From Anarhynchus alexandrinus (lineage: Eukaryota; Chordata; Aves; Charadriiformes; Charadriidae): 64,000 bases of DNA. A model generated the notes under the pieces. The model did no database searches, was not told the DNA's origin, and saw nothing but the letters and a program-made list of their open reading frames with translations. Positions within the stretch are counted from its first letter, which is position 1. Every line of letters starts with the position of its first letter. The stretch is from positions 3,628,474 to 3,692,473 of the forward strand of contig VUYV01000069.1 of assembly GCA_008711295.1 (NCBI GenBank). The letters are read 5' to 3'. The translations under genes were made by a program, and so were the position numbers. Positions 48,342 through 60,401 of this stretch are shown here, piece by piece.

Positions 48342-48953
48342 ACTTTGTTTTGAAATAAGTCTGTGCTATTCACTGTGGTGAAGACTTTGGAGTCTAAATT
48401 TGCAGAGTGTAGTTCATGTTGTCAGGGAGCAGCACACAGAGATACTCTTCTTGCTACAGTAACAAATAGGAGTCACTGTGGGACAAAGGGAGATTTGCCC
48501 ATTCAGGGTGGTGGTGTGAACCGTACCAACAAACTGCATTACAGGAAGGACAAGTAGGATCGCCAGCTGATAACTGCTATTCCATATGATGGGTGTTCAG
48601 AGCAGTAGGAAGCCTGCCTATGTGAAGCCACTGAATTTAGGAAGCAAAATCTTTTTTTATCAGAGATAATGCATTTCTTGCATTTCTTGTATAAAGCCCA
48701 AACTCTTGGACTTTTGGTAAAGGTGTATGTGGAAGGAGTAGTATAGTGTTGGAAATAAACGTGGAAACGTGCTTTTGTTGTTTTGTACACACCACTTCCG
48801 AACATGAGTATGTTTGCCCCTCTCCTACCTGTGTTTCACAGTTACAGACACAAATCCAATCTTCTTAACAAGGAAATAGTGAATTAAAGTATACTTCTTG
48901 TAAGTAGTCCTACAGAACACTGTGAATATCAGCTCACATTTATTGTGGTAATG

Positions 48954-49400
48954 TTAGTGTATAAAATCAGAAGGTATCAGAGAAACCCTGCCATGAGTTA
49001 CATAGGATGTGGAGGAAGAAAGAGCAGGTATTATGTATAGGCAGATGGAGAATGATGGGGCTGCATTTACAGTGCTAAAGGCAGTTTTTGGGCACAGCCA
49101 GGTTGTGTGGAGTGATTTGTGCCCGTTTAGAAAAAGGCCAGCCCGTGATTGAGCAGCCTGACACCACGTGTTCTGCATGGATGATGTGGCCTGGGTTTGA
49201 GCCAGGGCCTGTTCTCCACCCGCAAAGGAAAGCAGCACAGTGTCTTCTGTCCTTATCTCTACATTGCCTTTCCCTTTGCTGCCCATCCCCAGTGCCCAAA
49301 CAGGGAGGCCTTCACCAGCCTGTGTCTTGAGAGCAGTCCTGGCTTTGTGCAGACTCACAGCCTGTGGCTGAGCATTGCCTGGGACGGGGCTAGTTGACAC
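48954..49400. other. GC-richer island of unknown origin
   Basis: Especially between 49080 and 49400 the sequence is clearly richer in G+C than its surroundings and open on both strands (148 codons on the minus strand, 80 on the plus), as GC-rich DNA often is. The minus frame has no motif I recognise. It includes gggtttgagcc, which resembles a tRNA-type B box, but no A box or tail could be placed. It could be an old retroelement or a retroposed transcript; I cannot decide. Confidence 0.3.
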
Positions 49401-51116
49401 TGGCCAGGATTAAATGGTAATGGGCAATTGCAGTATGATGCTTGAGCCTGTGCTGTTTTATAATATAAATCTAGCTTTTGAATCAGGTGTGCTACCACTG
49501 TGGCTTAAGGCAGAGTTTGTATTTTGGGGGGAATTGTTGGTTCAGAGTGCCTGAAACAATGTGGCCGTTGTCTTTCAGCATGTGGGATTCTTGCAGAAGG
49601 GATGCTGCAGGCTCCAGGAACCAGTTGTCCTTTTAATTGTGTCTGGATTTCTGCTTGAATACAATTAGTTACCTTGCTTACTTTCTTCCAGAAGAAAGCC
49701 TAGAAATGAATTAATATACAAGAAATGTGATGATCAAAGAAAGGACACGGGAGGGTACCGGCTAGTTTGTCATGTGAATGCGTCTTAAGATTTTCATTAT
49801 GTTTGTTCCATTTTTTTTCCCCTGTTTTGCTTTGTTTGCTGACATTTAAGGGAAGGCCAGGGAGAAGAAACTAAGAGGTATGAGCTTAAGTTTTATGGGA
49901 GGAAAACATGAGGAATATAACAGAGAGTTGGACCAAATCTCCAACCAAAATAGGACAGAGTTGCTCCTGTAAAACCTACTGAAATTTCTCTCAGGGAGCT
50001 GATGTTGCAGCTGCTGCTGCTTCTACAGGTTCTTCTAACTATCTAGCCCCTGTCTGGGTTTCCCCTGCATGTTTCATTTTTTTTCCTACTAAAGATCTTC
50101 TAAGGGGTCTCTCCTCTTTAATTCTGAGTTGAGAGAAGGAGAGACCTGGAGGTTGTATTGCCCTGATTTGAATTCCTTTGCCACATCCCACAAGAGCCCC
50201 TGCTTGCCTGGTGCCACCTCTCCAGCAGCCCTGTTACTTTGCAGCTCAGGAACACTCTCTCTGTGGTGGGCTGGAAGCAGAAATGCTTGGGGAAGCTACA
50301 AATATTGTGGCAGTAACTGAGGCCAGTTCTTGTCATGCTGTTTCAGTTATTTTAACTAATATGACTCTTACTTTTAGAAATTATTTTTGTCTACGTTCGT
50401 AATTTGATATGATCTCCTATCAGTGAAATGAGGATCATACATATTCATTTCCTCTTCGAAACTATGGAAACAGTCTGGCTTTCACGCATATTTGCCATGT
50501 TATTTAGTTTGCCCAGCTCAGACAATGTGTGTTGGGGTGTTTTTTTTATTTTGTTTTCAAGAAATGAGGACCATGTCCTCATCTGTGCTTTTGAAGGGAT
50601 CAAACCTGGTTGAAACACAATTTGTTTATTAAATTTTCTTTTTAATTCAGCAACATTCTCACTGTATTGAGTATTTAGTAACTGGACCACAATTTGACCT
50701 CTGTAATCATCTCTAAATATGGTGATTAAAGAAGAGCAATTTTTTGTGAAAGTTAGGTGAGAAGAGAAATTCTCCTTTCTATACCTAAACATACATTTGT
50801 GTTAAAGTAATCACTCTAGCCTCACTGCAAATGGTTTGATGCTAGGAGCCACAGCTGCTGCTGCCATCTAGAGATGGCATGGAGGAAGATGGAGCAGGTT
50901 GGGTTCTTCAAGGGTGTTGCAAAGGTCATGCTAGCGTACTGCAGCTCAGATGAAGAAACCAAAACAGGGATCCTATCCCTGTAGATACAGAATTTTGAAC
51001 CATCCTCTTTATATTTTGGATTAGACTTTCACAAGTTCACACAACATATGCAACTGATCATTGCTTTGGTATGAATTCTGATGTTGGAGCTGAGAATAAG
51101 TCAAAAGAAGGTCTCC
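49401..51116. other. unique non-coding stretch
   Basis: No repeat family is recognised. It contains the candidate terminal exon at 49692-49788 and a moderately GC-rich patch at about 50130-50300. Frames on both strands lack domains. Confidence 0.45.
49692..49788 (+). other. candidate 3'-terminal coding exon
   Basis: A good acceptor (cttgcttactttcttccag, ending at 49691) precedes a frame of 31 codons ending in TAA at 49786-49788. The peptide is charged and protein-like: RKPRNELIYKKCDDQRKDTG followed by a short tail. There is no start codon, so it would need upstream exons, and none can be linked. I do not recognise it. Confidence 0.2.
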
Positions 51117-51174
51117 TTGGTAGCCTGTGAAGAATTGTTATATTCAGAGCTAGTGGAAAGTTTGGAGAAATGAA
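51117..51174 (+). repeat. direct duplication at single-N join, copy 1
   Basis: ttggtagcct, then tgaagaattgttatattcag, then agctagtggaaagtttggag up to the N. It matches 51177-51245 apart from an 11-base indel and one substitution. Confidence 0.9.
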
Positions 51175-51175
51175 N
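51175..51175. other. single-base N, probable contig join
   Basis: A lone N between two near-identical copies, the same pattern as at 7077. It probably marks an unmerged contig overlap. Confidence 0.85.
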
Positions 51176-51176
51176 T

Positions 51177-51245
51177 TTGGTAGCCTCGGTTTTATATGTG
51201 AAGAATTGTTATATGCAGAGCTAGTGGAAAGTTTGGAGAAATGAA
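51177..51245 (+). repeat. direct duplication at single-N join, copy 2
   Basis: Second copy, longer by cggttttatat after ttggtagcct, and with tatgc for tattc. The longer version is probably the true sequence if this is an unmerged overlap. Confidence 0.9.
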
Positions 51246-51899
51246 ATTATCTCATTAGCCTTGTTTTTTTTCATATACTTACAAGCTTTTTGCACGGTTC
51301 TCCTGTTCCGTACAAGGTAGATGCAGTTAGATCAGTGCATCTTGTATGGTTGTTATTAAACAAAGAGTTTAAGTAGATGTAATTAATTGCTGGTTATTGG
51401 TTATTACAAACAGCTGAAATATTAACTCGTTGCTATTTAGGCCAACTACTTTTCTGTAGTTTACTTTACATGGAACATTTCTGGTCAGATCCAGAGCTTG
51501 TATATTCCCTAACTGATTATACCATTTTGTCTGTAAGCCCAGTCTTTTACTGTCCTCTTTTTTACTGTATCTTTCTTCTGGTCATTAGTCTACTGTTTGC
51601 TTGGCCCGCGGTGGCTAATCACTGAGATAGAATTCCAAGTAGTAGCTGTGATTAGCATGGATTCTCCTGTGCTGCACGCTGTGGAAGAGCAAAGAGATTC
51701 GCCTCTTCCCTTAAGAAGATTTAGTCCTTTGAGACTCCAGTTGCTCTGGGGCTTTACAGTACACTGGGACTCCAGCTGAGCTTAAGTGATGTCTTACCAG
51801 ATACGTACGAAGGTACAGGAGACCTCCTTTTCCAGATGATGTCACTTCTATATGTTTTTGTGTTTCTGTGTTGTGATTCTGTCCTCTGCCATGTCATAA

Positions 51900-52450
51900 T
51901 ATTTTGTTCCTTTTCATATCCAATTTGCTATCCAGGAGCACACTTAGGGATGTCTGAATATTATTATGAGGGTTATTCCATCCCATAGAATCCAAGAGTT
52001 TCATAATTTTTCTTCTAGTTGAAAAAGTTTGTGTTGTGCTGCTGAACTGGTGTTTTTAATCTTCCTTAAGGTCTTTCTTTAAAACATAATTTCTATGTTT
52101 ACATCGGTGGTTTTCAGCATTTTCCAATTTATTAGAAACTCCCAATTTTGGTGCTGGTATTCACATTCATTTCCAGATCATTAAGGATCTTAAATAAGAA
52201 TACTACTAACTGGATGTTGTGATATATCAGTGAACTTCTTTTCTATCCTCTGCTTTCTATCATGTATCATTAGTTTGTTTGTTCATATCCAGTCATATTC
52301 TGATCAATGTGAGTGTCATGATATGCATAAAATTTTGCGTTCATTTTAGATCCTACAAAAGTGGTATTTCTGTGTATGAGGACTTTTGTGTAGCCATAGA
52401 TTTTTTCTTTACATAATTTTTCTACGTTATTTTAAGTTTAATCATACCTT
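51900..52450 (-). mobile_element. ancient CR1/L3-like LINE fragment (antisense)
   Basis: The plus strand reads as the antisense of CR1-type ORF2, strongly decayed. catttccagatcattaagga (about 52168) fits the antisense of the INDL-E/M block just before the catalytic FADD. ttctatcctctgctttctat (about 52243) and the following sequence fit the antisense of the next RT part, and tgctatccaggagcacac (about 51929) the part 3' of RT. Boundaries are soft and no open frame survives. Confidence 0.45.
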
Positions 52451-53779
52451 TAACATTCTGGTTCTGTTTAAGAGAGAGAGCATATAAAAAGGTCTTGGAT
52501 TTTTTACTATTGGAATACAAGCTTGTGTATGCCAGGGCATTTTGTGGTGAGAATTTATTTTGTTACCCAGCAAATATTTGGATAAATGAAGGTATCCTGT
52601 GAATACAGTGCCTTCAGTTTCAATGAAGTATTAATATTCTTGGAAGATTTTTAGTTTTCCTACCTGGTCTTCTGATCTTCAGTAGACACTCATTTTCATT
52701 TTCAAATCATTCTATTTCCGTACTCAGAGGAGATCACTGCTACAAAATTTTACTATGTCTACTTCATCTTTTATTATGTATGCTTAAATTTTCAAATTAC
52801 ATTCTTTTGCAATGTAAATATGATACTTTTAGTGGGTAATGTTACAGACTGCACCTCCTCTTGTGCTTTATGAAACAGAAGGGTACAATCCAGTCAGTAA
52901 CTGTATTGTCTGATCTGGTATCGAATTCCTTGTGACCAGATATCTACAATGGCTTTAACATCAATATGAACGGTAGCTGGGTCATCAAGTGTTCCCACAG
53001 CCACCATATAATAGCTGCATCTTTGTCTTAAAAAATAACGGTGACTGTACCCTGGAGCTGCTTTTGGAGTGGGATCGCAGGAGAGTGTAATAGGCAATCA
53101 CATTTCGTACAGAAAGGCAGTTGTTTTGTTCAACCTAAAGCCTCTGCTTCCAGGTTTTCTTCATCTGGCTGGCAGATCAGTTATGATAGTCTACTGGAGA
53201 TTAAGGTGACTACTGAAGTTTTAAAATGCTGCTCTACCCATAGACATTTTGTAATTAATTTCAGTGCTAAAGAAGGGAGCATTTTTTCTCATCTGGGTGT
53301 CTCTAGGTTCAGGATGCTGCCAGTGGATCTTCATGTGGTGAAGTGAAGAAATTTCTGTTTATCACATGCTTTTAACCTTCCTCTTGAGAACCTGAATAGA
53401 GGAATACTCCTGGAGTTCAATATATAAGAAATGTTCTCATGTTATCTGGATTGTCTTTTAAACTGTTCCAATTTACGGTGGACATTAGAGCTGGTCACAG
53501 TGTTCTGCAGTGGTTATGTAAGCTCAGGATTTAAAAAAGCATAACCTTCCTTTTCCAATTCTTTCTGCTGTCAAGGGTCTTTGCCCATTTGACCAGTGTA
53601 CCATGGGACTTAGGTATGCATCGTAACTCCAAGTCTGTAATTTTTCTATGGTACCACATTTCATTCTCTGAATATGGACTTCTTTCTTTGTAGGTAGAAG
53701 TATAGCTTTACACATGCGGTGGTAGGAAAAGTATTCCTTTTAAGTAGAGTGTTTTCAGTGATTCAGATAATTTTATTCT
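52451..53779. other. non-coding stretch, possibly more decayed LINE
   Basis: Lies between two antisense LINE fragments. 53400-53780 may be a 3' continuation of the fragment that follows, but no landmark is secure. The 101-codon plus frame at 53041-53346 has no recognisable domain. Confidence 0.35.
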
Positions 53780-54125
53780 AGTAGCTGGCTGTGCTCATTA
53801 TCATTTTCTGTGTTGTCAGCAAACGTCATCAGTACTGAATTTGCATTTTCTTGAAGGTTGTTAATAAAAGTGTGAAACAGTATGGCACCAGTAAGCTATC
53901 ACGGCAGATGGCTCTTACAAATGTCCTTAATATAACTCCTTGTTTGCAATTACATTCTGAGACTTCCTGATTTGCCTGTTTCTAATCCATTCTAATCCAT
54001 AACATATTTTTGATGTTAATTTTGTATCATTCTTGCTTTGAAGTCCTAGAGCAGTACTCTGCAAGCTAACACACAGAAAGTATTTTTCACCAAAGTCAAG
54101 GGGGATAGTTTACTTAAAACCAGGT
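53780..54125 (-). mobile_element. ancient CR1-clade LINE, reverse transcriptase fragment (antisense)
   Basis: Minus-strand translation gives three RT landmarks in order. LDFGEKYF (about 54073-54100) corresponds to the CR1 LDFSKAFD block. PYCFTLLLTTFKKM (about 53848-53889) corresponds to the LGPxLFNIFINDLEE block. gttgtcagcaaac (from about 53813) is the antisense of the FADD catalytic segment, now mutated. Frameshifts and a deletion between the first two blocks remove the conserved PQG region. A fossil with no coding capacity. Confidence 0.6.
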
Positions 54126-54610
54126 GTAAGTAAAAGATCGCTGTAGATGATACGCCTGAATGTTTTGTTTGAACACACAGTGGTGTATTTTTATTGCTAT
54201 AAGCAAAGTTACCCTAAAAATTCCTAACTTTTCTGTTTAAGAAGCATGATACTGTATTGATACATGATATTAGAAAAATGGAGACAGTCTGTATTTAGAG
54301 AAGGTTGTTTCTGATTTTACTTCATATAATTTTCTAAATTAAGAGGACCGATTTTTCTAGATTTAATTTAGTTGTAGAAGAATTTGATATCAGAAGACCT
54401 GTTATTGAAAGTTTGAAATAAACTTGACATACTTACTGTGCAACTTTAAAAATAAAAAAATCTTTTAAAGTATTGTGATCACAGTGTGTAATACATTTTC
54501 TTATGAGGTACTTATAGTAAGAGGTATTGGAGAACTTTACATACACTCTTAATATTCTGTCGTTGAATTGAAGTTCACAGTAAAGTTCAGCTCCTGTTCC
54601 TTTTTATTAT

Positions 54611-54653
54611 AACTAGTAATAGTAATTAGTAATAATTAATAGTAATATTAATA
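54611..54653. repeat. TAA/TAG-rich low-complexity run
   Basis: Imperfect repeats of agtaat and aataat immediately in front of the CR1 tail scrap. Confidence 0.75.
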
Positions 54654-54654
54654 G

Positions 54655-54716
54655 TCTGGGAGGTGAACTCTGGTCCTTACGGGTTTCTTCAACCTGATAT
54701 ATTCTATGATTCTATT
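54655..54716 (+). mobile_element. CR1 LINE tail scrap
   Basis: ctggtcctta, then tcttcaacctgatatattct, then atgattctat resembles the last 60 bases of CR1 (ggtcccttccaacct followed by the attctatg octamers). Only this end is present. Confidence 0.5.
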
Positions 54717-57700
54717 GCTTTTTAATATAGCTTTGTCTTGGGGGGTGCTTTGCTATTTTGGGTTTGTTTTGTTTTTTTTAAACAGATGGTTTGTAATTGT
54801 GGAAACTTGTAGCAAAATATGTGGCTGGAAAACGTGCAGAATTTTGTTTCCTGATATATGTGGTATTTATGACTCCTGGTAGGCTTTTGCATCGGTACTG
54901 GTATAGGATTAATACGAAAGCAGCTCTATTCTTAGCTCATATTTAATTCTCTGTATTGAGCTGTGGTACTATGGATTATTTCAACTCCGTGTAGTGTTTC
55001 AAGTGTAAGCTAGAGTTTATTGCCAGGTGGCAGGAATGAGGCGTATAAACATTTTATGGACAACAGATGCAGATAAATGGAGGAATTTATCTCATGCACA
55101 GTATACTCGTTTGGCTAAGAGATACATCCTTTAGTAATTCCTCTATGCTTACTGATATTGGACAATTAAAAGCATATAAATTGCTACAAGAGTAATTACT
55201 GCAAAGTAAGAATAATCATAGCTTCCTATGCATAAAATGCAAAGTTACTTCTCAAAAGCATTGCAATGAAAATTTTTCTTCAACATTGTAGAAGAAAAGC
55301 ATAGAAGAGTGAGGAGTAGCAGGAAAAAACCTCTTGAGTCTCCTGGTCTATTCAATTACTAAATTACAGGTAGTCCATTTTATTTATAATTATATCCCAA
55401 TTGCATGAGATTTTCAGAATACTGTTGTTTTAGCAGTTAAACAAATAGGTTGTAGAGATAGAGATACGAATTAGTTGGCCGTTTGTTACCAGTATATCCT
55501 CACTGGCTTTTGAGGGAAAGATAGCAGCTATAACCTATTATGCTGGGATATACTTTCTCCCCAGATATTCTCCCCAGATAAAACAAACCTGCTATACTCC
55601 TCAGATTTATAAAGTAGCGGCACAAAGCCTTATACTTAGCTCAGTTACAGCTATCATATTCAGGCCACTGAAGTCCATAGGGTTGTATCAGAGTCAGTGA
55701 GAAGAGAATCAAGTCCATAAAGTGACTTGGCTGTATTGTCTGGTGTTTATTTCTGCTGCTGAGGCTTTTCTTAGTTAAAGAATGCTTTCAGATTGAGGAA
55801 AACAGATGGGTATCATTTGGGAAAGATAGAAATAATATATTCTGATACATTTTATTGAAATAAAATGTCATGACATACAGTGCAAAGTTGTGGTCATTCA
55901 TTTAATGAATAGTACTAGTAATAGAGTTTAAAAATTCTGCCTAAGAATACATTTTCTGTGTAAGTGGGCTTAATATAATATTTTTGCAACTAGACTGTCT
56001 TACTTCTTTTTTTTTTTTAGATTTCTGTAAAAACAAACTGAAGTGAAATTCGATAAACCTCAGCCCTGAAATTATTTTTAAACAAAGTTTCGCTGGTGAC
56101 AGCTTATTTTCTTAAGTAAGCAGATTCCATATGTGGTATTAAGTAAATCATTTTGTGATTTGATAGTGGCGTATTGGGGTGAGACATCCTGTAACGTAAC
56201 TATGTCTGAAGTTATTTACTGGTTTTCCTCTGCCAAATTGTGATTGTTTAGTCTGCTAACACTTGTACTAAAGGTTTTTCTGGGTAGTGGTTAGCAGTTG
56301 TTTTCAAAGCAAATGTTAAATCTAAGAAGACATTCCTTTAAAAAAAATCCTGTTCTGGCAGAGGAACTTGATTTGTGTTCTTGTTCAGTGTTCCTTTACT
56401 GTTTTTAGTGTGGCTGTTGAAATCTATACCTTATATGATCTCATTGTACTGCCTGCATTTCATTAATGAGTGACTGTGTTTAGGGCTTGGGGAGTGAAAT
56501 ATTTTTCATATGACACTACCCAATATGAGTGCAGTGCACCAGCTGCAAAAACCACAGACCATCTGATTTTGCGGCTTTTGAGGGTGTGAAAAGTTCAATT
56601 GCTTATACTAGAGCTTATATCTGTATATTATACCATATGGAAACGGAACTACTGTAGACTTGGAAGAAAAAAGAGAAAACCAAGTTCTTTAGCCATGGTT
56701 CAAATAAAGATGAGAAATACATATCTTGCAATGTGGATGAATTAATATCATTATATGGCATTAAAATATTTTTTGAAAGAATATAATAATGTATATTACA
56801 ATTTTTGCCACAGAATATTATTTTTAAACAAAGGTGGCAAGTGTGGAAATTGTAAAAAAAGTTTGCCTTTTTGGTGATTAAAGCTTAATGTGCTCCTGAA
56901 AGTAGTGGCTTTGTAACTACTTTATCAAGATAACATATTGTTGATACTTAAATATGTTTACCTATTTGTATTGAGATTCCTCCTGTCCTGTCCTTGTCTT
57001 GAAAGAGAGAAAGCAGTTCTGTAGAGTTTGGGTGGGCACTGTCCAGATTACCCAGAATGTGAGCTAAAAATGCTTAAAAAATCATATTTCAGTCATAATT
57101 TGGGAAGTTTTAAAGTAGTTTAGAATTTACTAAGTGAAAACATGTACAGTCATACTAGTTGTCACTGTCTTGTGGTTCCTCCTTCCTTAGAATCAACTAT
57201 CTGTGCTAGTTGCTAGAATAAGCGACTATCTGTGGAATACTATGTTAGACACATTTGCAAATATTTTAAGGTTGCTCTTTTAAATGACCAAGTAAAAGAA
57301 ATCAGAAGAAACTGAAAGGTTTTTCACCAGTCTTAAATTCTGTGATCAATTTTCTATGTGTTCTTTAATACAGTGAAGTTTATCGTCAGTAGAATGGGTT
57401 GCAAAAATAAATCCTTTGTTTTTACATAAAACCAGATCAAGAATACATACCAATATTCTGGTTAGGAATTGATCAGCTGGTAGTCATTATATTACCATTT
57501 CATGTTTTGTATAAGGTTAGCATACTAATTAGCAGTTTCAGATTAATCTGAGGAGAGAGTGCGTGTGTGTATTCTGCAATAGATATGCCTGAGATTTTTG
57601 TTTAAGCAACAGCAAAAAAAGCATTAAAAACAGTGACCTGTTGATGACAAACACACACCCCTCCCCGACTTCTGCTGTTTGGGTCATTCAGTCAACGAAT

Positions 57701-60219
57701 AATCAGTAAATTTAATGATTTATATCCTGAACCAGATAGTACTGAATAAGAAGTTCCAAACAGAAAAAAAAATAGCAACCAGTACACGACCAAGTTCTAA
57801 ACTGAGTTTTATTTGAACAGATAGGTCCAAATGATGAAGAGCTTTGTAAAAAGTCATTCCTTTCTGTGAATAAAGCATAAATACAAAGTAATGCTAAATT
57901 TGTCATACACTTTGTTCACTGTGACTCATCCTTCCAGCTCTATATATAGGTTCTGCCATCACTGAGAAAGTGCTTTTTGTTGACAATAAGCCTCAACAAC
58001 AGGTCTCTGAACCACTGTTGAATACCGCTTAACTGCTAGCGATGGAGCAGCTATTCAGAGTGTGGTTATGAAAACCATGACTGAGAATTGATTCCACTCA
58101 TAATGAGGATCAGATGTAAGAGTAAGTATATGAGTATTGTAGCAATACATATTGCCAACAGAGAAAGAAAGAAAGAAAACAGAAAAGAAAGCTTTTAGGT
58201 CCTGCAATGTCAGTTAAAAAATTTTGTGATATTTAAATAGTTTCATGGAATCACAAGTTGGCCACCTCAAATTTTGATTTTTGTCCTTTATGTATTAGGA
58301 TGGCTTTTGAAATATATACTCTTTATTCTTTTTATCTGATTTTTGGGCTCTGAACTATTTAGTTTTAAGCTTTTAAACTTTTAATCTGTACCCATGAAAA
58401 CTGTAAATTTATGTTTTAAAACAAAAGGGATTTCTTGTAAAATTTCTAGATTCCAACCGTTGAAGCTTTAAGGAAAATACCAAATATTGTGAGACTTCAA
58501 ATAAAGCCCTAAGTATTGTATACAAAGTCATGCTATGAAAAGTAAAATCAGTTTATGTACATCAATGGGAGAAATGGTCTGGCTGTTGAAATTGATTGGA
58601 GTCTTTTGCCACCAAGTTCATTGAAGCCTGAGTTTTATTCCCTTCCTAATCTGTTTACTTTTACTGTCATATCCAGAGGTAATCTGCTTGTCCCGTGTCT
58701 CTGAATCTTCATCTCTAAATGGGAATGTTTCCTCCATTTGATTAGTGGTGAGTCAGTTTAGGGGAGAGAGAGGCTAGGCTATCTAACTAATCCTCAAAGA
58801 GGAAGCATAGTTGTTCTAAAACTAAAATTATTCTTTTTCACATATTGAAGCTAAGGAGGTTGAAGTTCGTTGATCAGGACTCAAAGCCATCAAAGTTTGT
58901 GAGATGTAGAAGGCTAAAACAAGGTGTTTGTAATAAAAGCGTAATTATAAATGGCACTTAAAATGACAGATTATTCTTACCTTGATGAAATCCTGGTCTG
59001 ATGGTGTTGGGAATTTTACAGCTAAGGATTACTCTGTTAGTTACTTAAATCTCTCCTACTGTTCAAATGCAATTTTTACCCCAGATTGGATCTCTACAGA
59101 GTCAAAAAAAAACATTCTGAAATTTTGATCTATTGTGTGCTAAGAGAATTGATAAAATACAGAATGTTTAATTTTTCTAGCATTTAGGAGTAACATGGAA
59201 AACTAAAATGTTGAAATAAATACTTTTGTAAAAGGGATGTAATACCCCCAGCAAACAGTTTATGCAGAAGATTTTAATTCATACAAGTAATTAATTTTTA
59301 TGTTTTCTGTATCATCATTTTCATTAGAAGTTGAATAACTGAATTATGAATAGTAATTTTTTTTAATTAATGTTTTTATGTACTACACATATTTTGTAGT
59401 TGCTAAATAATAAAAATAAGTATGCAAAAAACTTTTGGACATTAGAAAAAATTAATTGCAGGAATTTCTTTTCAATTTTTTTAAAAGCATGTAGAACATC
59501 ATAAGTTTAGTACTTCATAGACCTCTTTTAAGATCAATAGCAATTCTTTTTAGCTTTGGTTAAAAAAAAATTAACCCTTTCATTAAAAACACTTTAACAT
59601 GTCTTTCATTTTCTTGGTAAGAAAAAGTTATGAAGTAAAAATAAGGCAGCTAGGAACCTTGTTTGCAATGTTAAGTTAACATTAACTATAAATACAATTT
59701 CCAATAAAGTAGAGTGGGTAATGCTAATACAATTCCCAAATTCTGGGTTCTGTTTCTGAATGATCAATAAATAAATGTCAGCAATTTGGTTGCATTTTAT
59801 TATCCACTTTTCTGAATTAAAACCAAGTAAATTGAAATGGCTGGTTCACTAAGTTCAAGATAGTATTTCATAGGTGAAAATCAGACTAAAAATGTACTTG
59901 TTGAATTCATTGATTTCCCTCAAATATTTATTTTATGCCATTAATATCACATTAACTTCTAGATAATCTTATTTTTATGAGGCATTCACAAATCTTTTCC
60001 CCATACGTGTCAGTAATATAGCATCACCTTAGTATAAGTTGTTTTGTTCTGTGATCAGATGCTCTTTACTTTTGTTACGCATCCCAGCTTCATTCTAGGA
60101 GAATAAAACAAAATAAAAATGACATGTCAATATCATTGTCTACCTTCTTACATTTATGATTTGCAATATCCATTTTATTATAATTTTAGATAATTTTGTA
60201 ATTATTGTTTTAATTTTAG
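54717..60219. other. unique AT-rich non-coding stretch
   Basis: No gene or repeat family is recognised apart from a T12 run at about 56007-56018 and the GAAA run at 58161-58190. Open frames are very few here, in keeping with neutral AT-rich DNA. Confidence 0.5.
58161..58190 (+). repeat. GAAA microsatellite
   Basis: A purine-only GAAA run interrupted once by a C. Confidence 0.85.
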
Positions 60220-60401
60220 TTTGTATGAGGAGTGAACTTTTGAGGTACATCTCCCGATCATCCTTGTTACTATGCCTGGGTTTACATTGGAGACCTGTCT
60301 TTTATGTAGATTGGATGTCTTTAGATGAAAGTAAACTGAAAGATGCTCTCCAAGAGCACATCAAGTGGGTTCCATCATCTAGAGAACATTCGAGACATTA
60401 G
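60220..60401 (+). other. candidate 3'-terminal coding exon
   Basis: An acceptor-like tract (attattgttttaattttag) ends at 60219 and is followed by about 60 open codons ending in TAG at 60399-60401. The segment is richer in G+C than its flanks, and the peptide is protein-like, with a hydrophobic stretch (SSLLLCLGLHW) and a charged helical tail (DESKLKDALQEHIKW). I do not recognise a family. The frame is also open upstream of the acceptor, which weakens the splice argument. It could equally be a decayed retroelement. Confidence 0.22.

Larger units (their letters stand above)
43404..48953. other. unique AT-rich non-coding stretch with T-rich runs
   Basis: No gene is recognised. It holds the palindrome cluster at 44562-44650, a polypyrimidine run at 46979-47024 and a T15 run at 48327-48341. 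Short frames on both strands lack domains. Confidence 0.5.
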
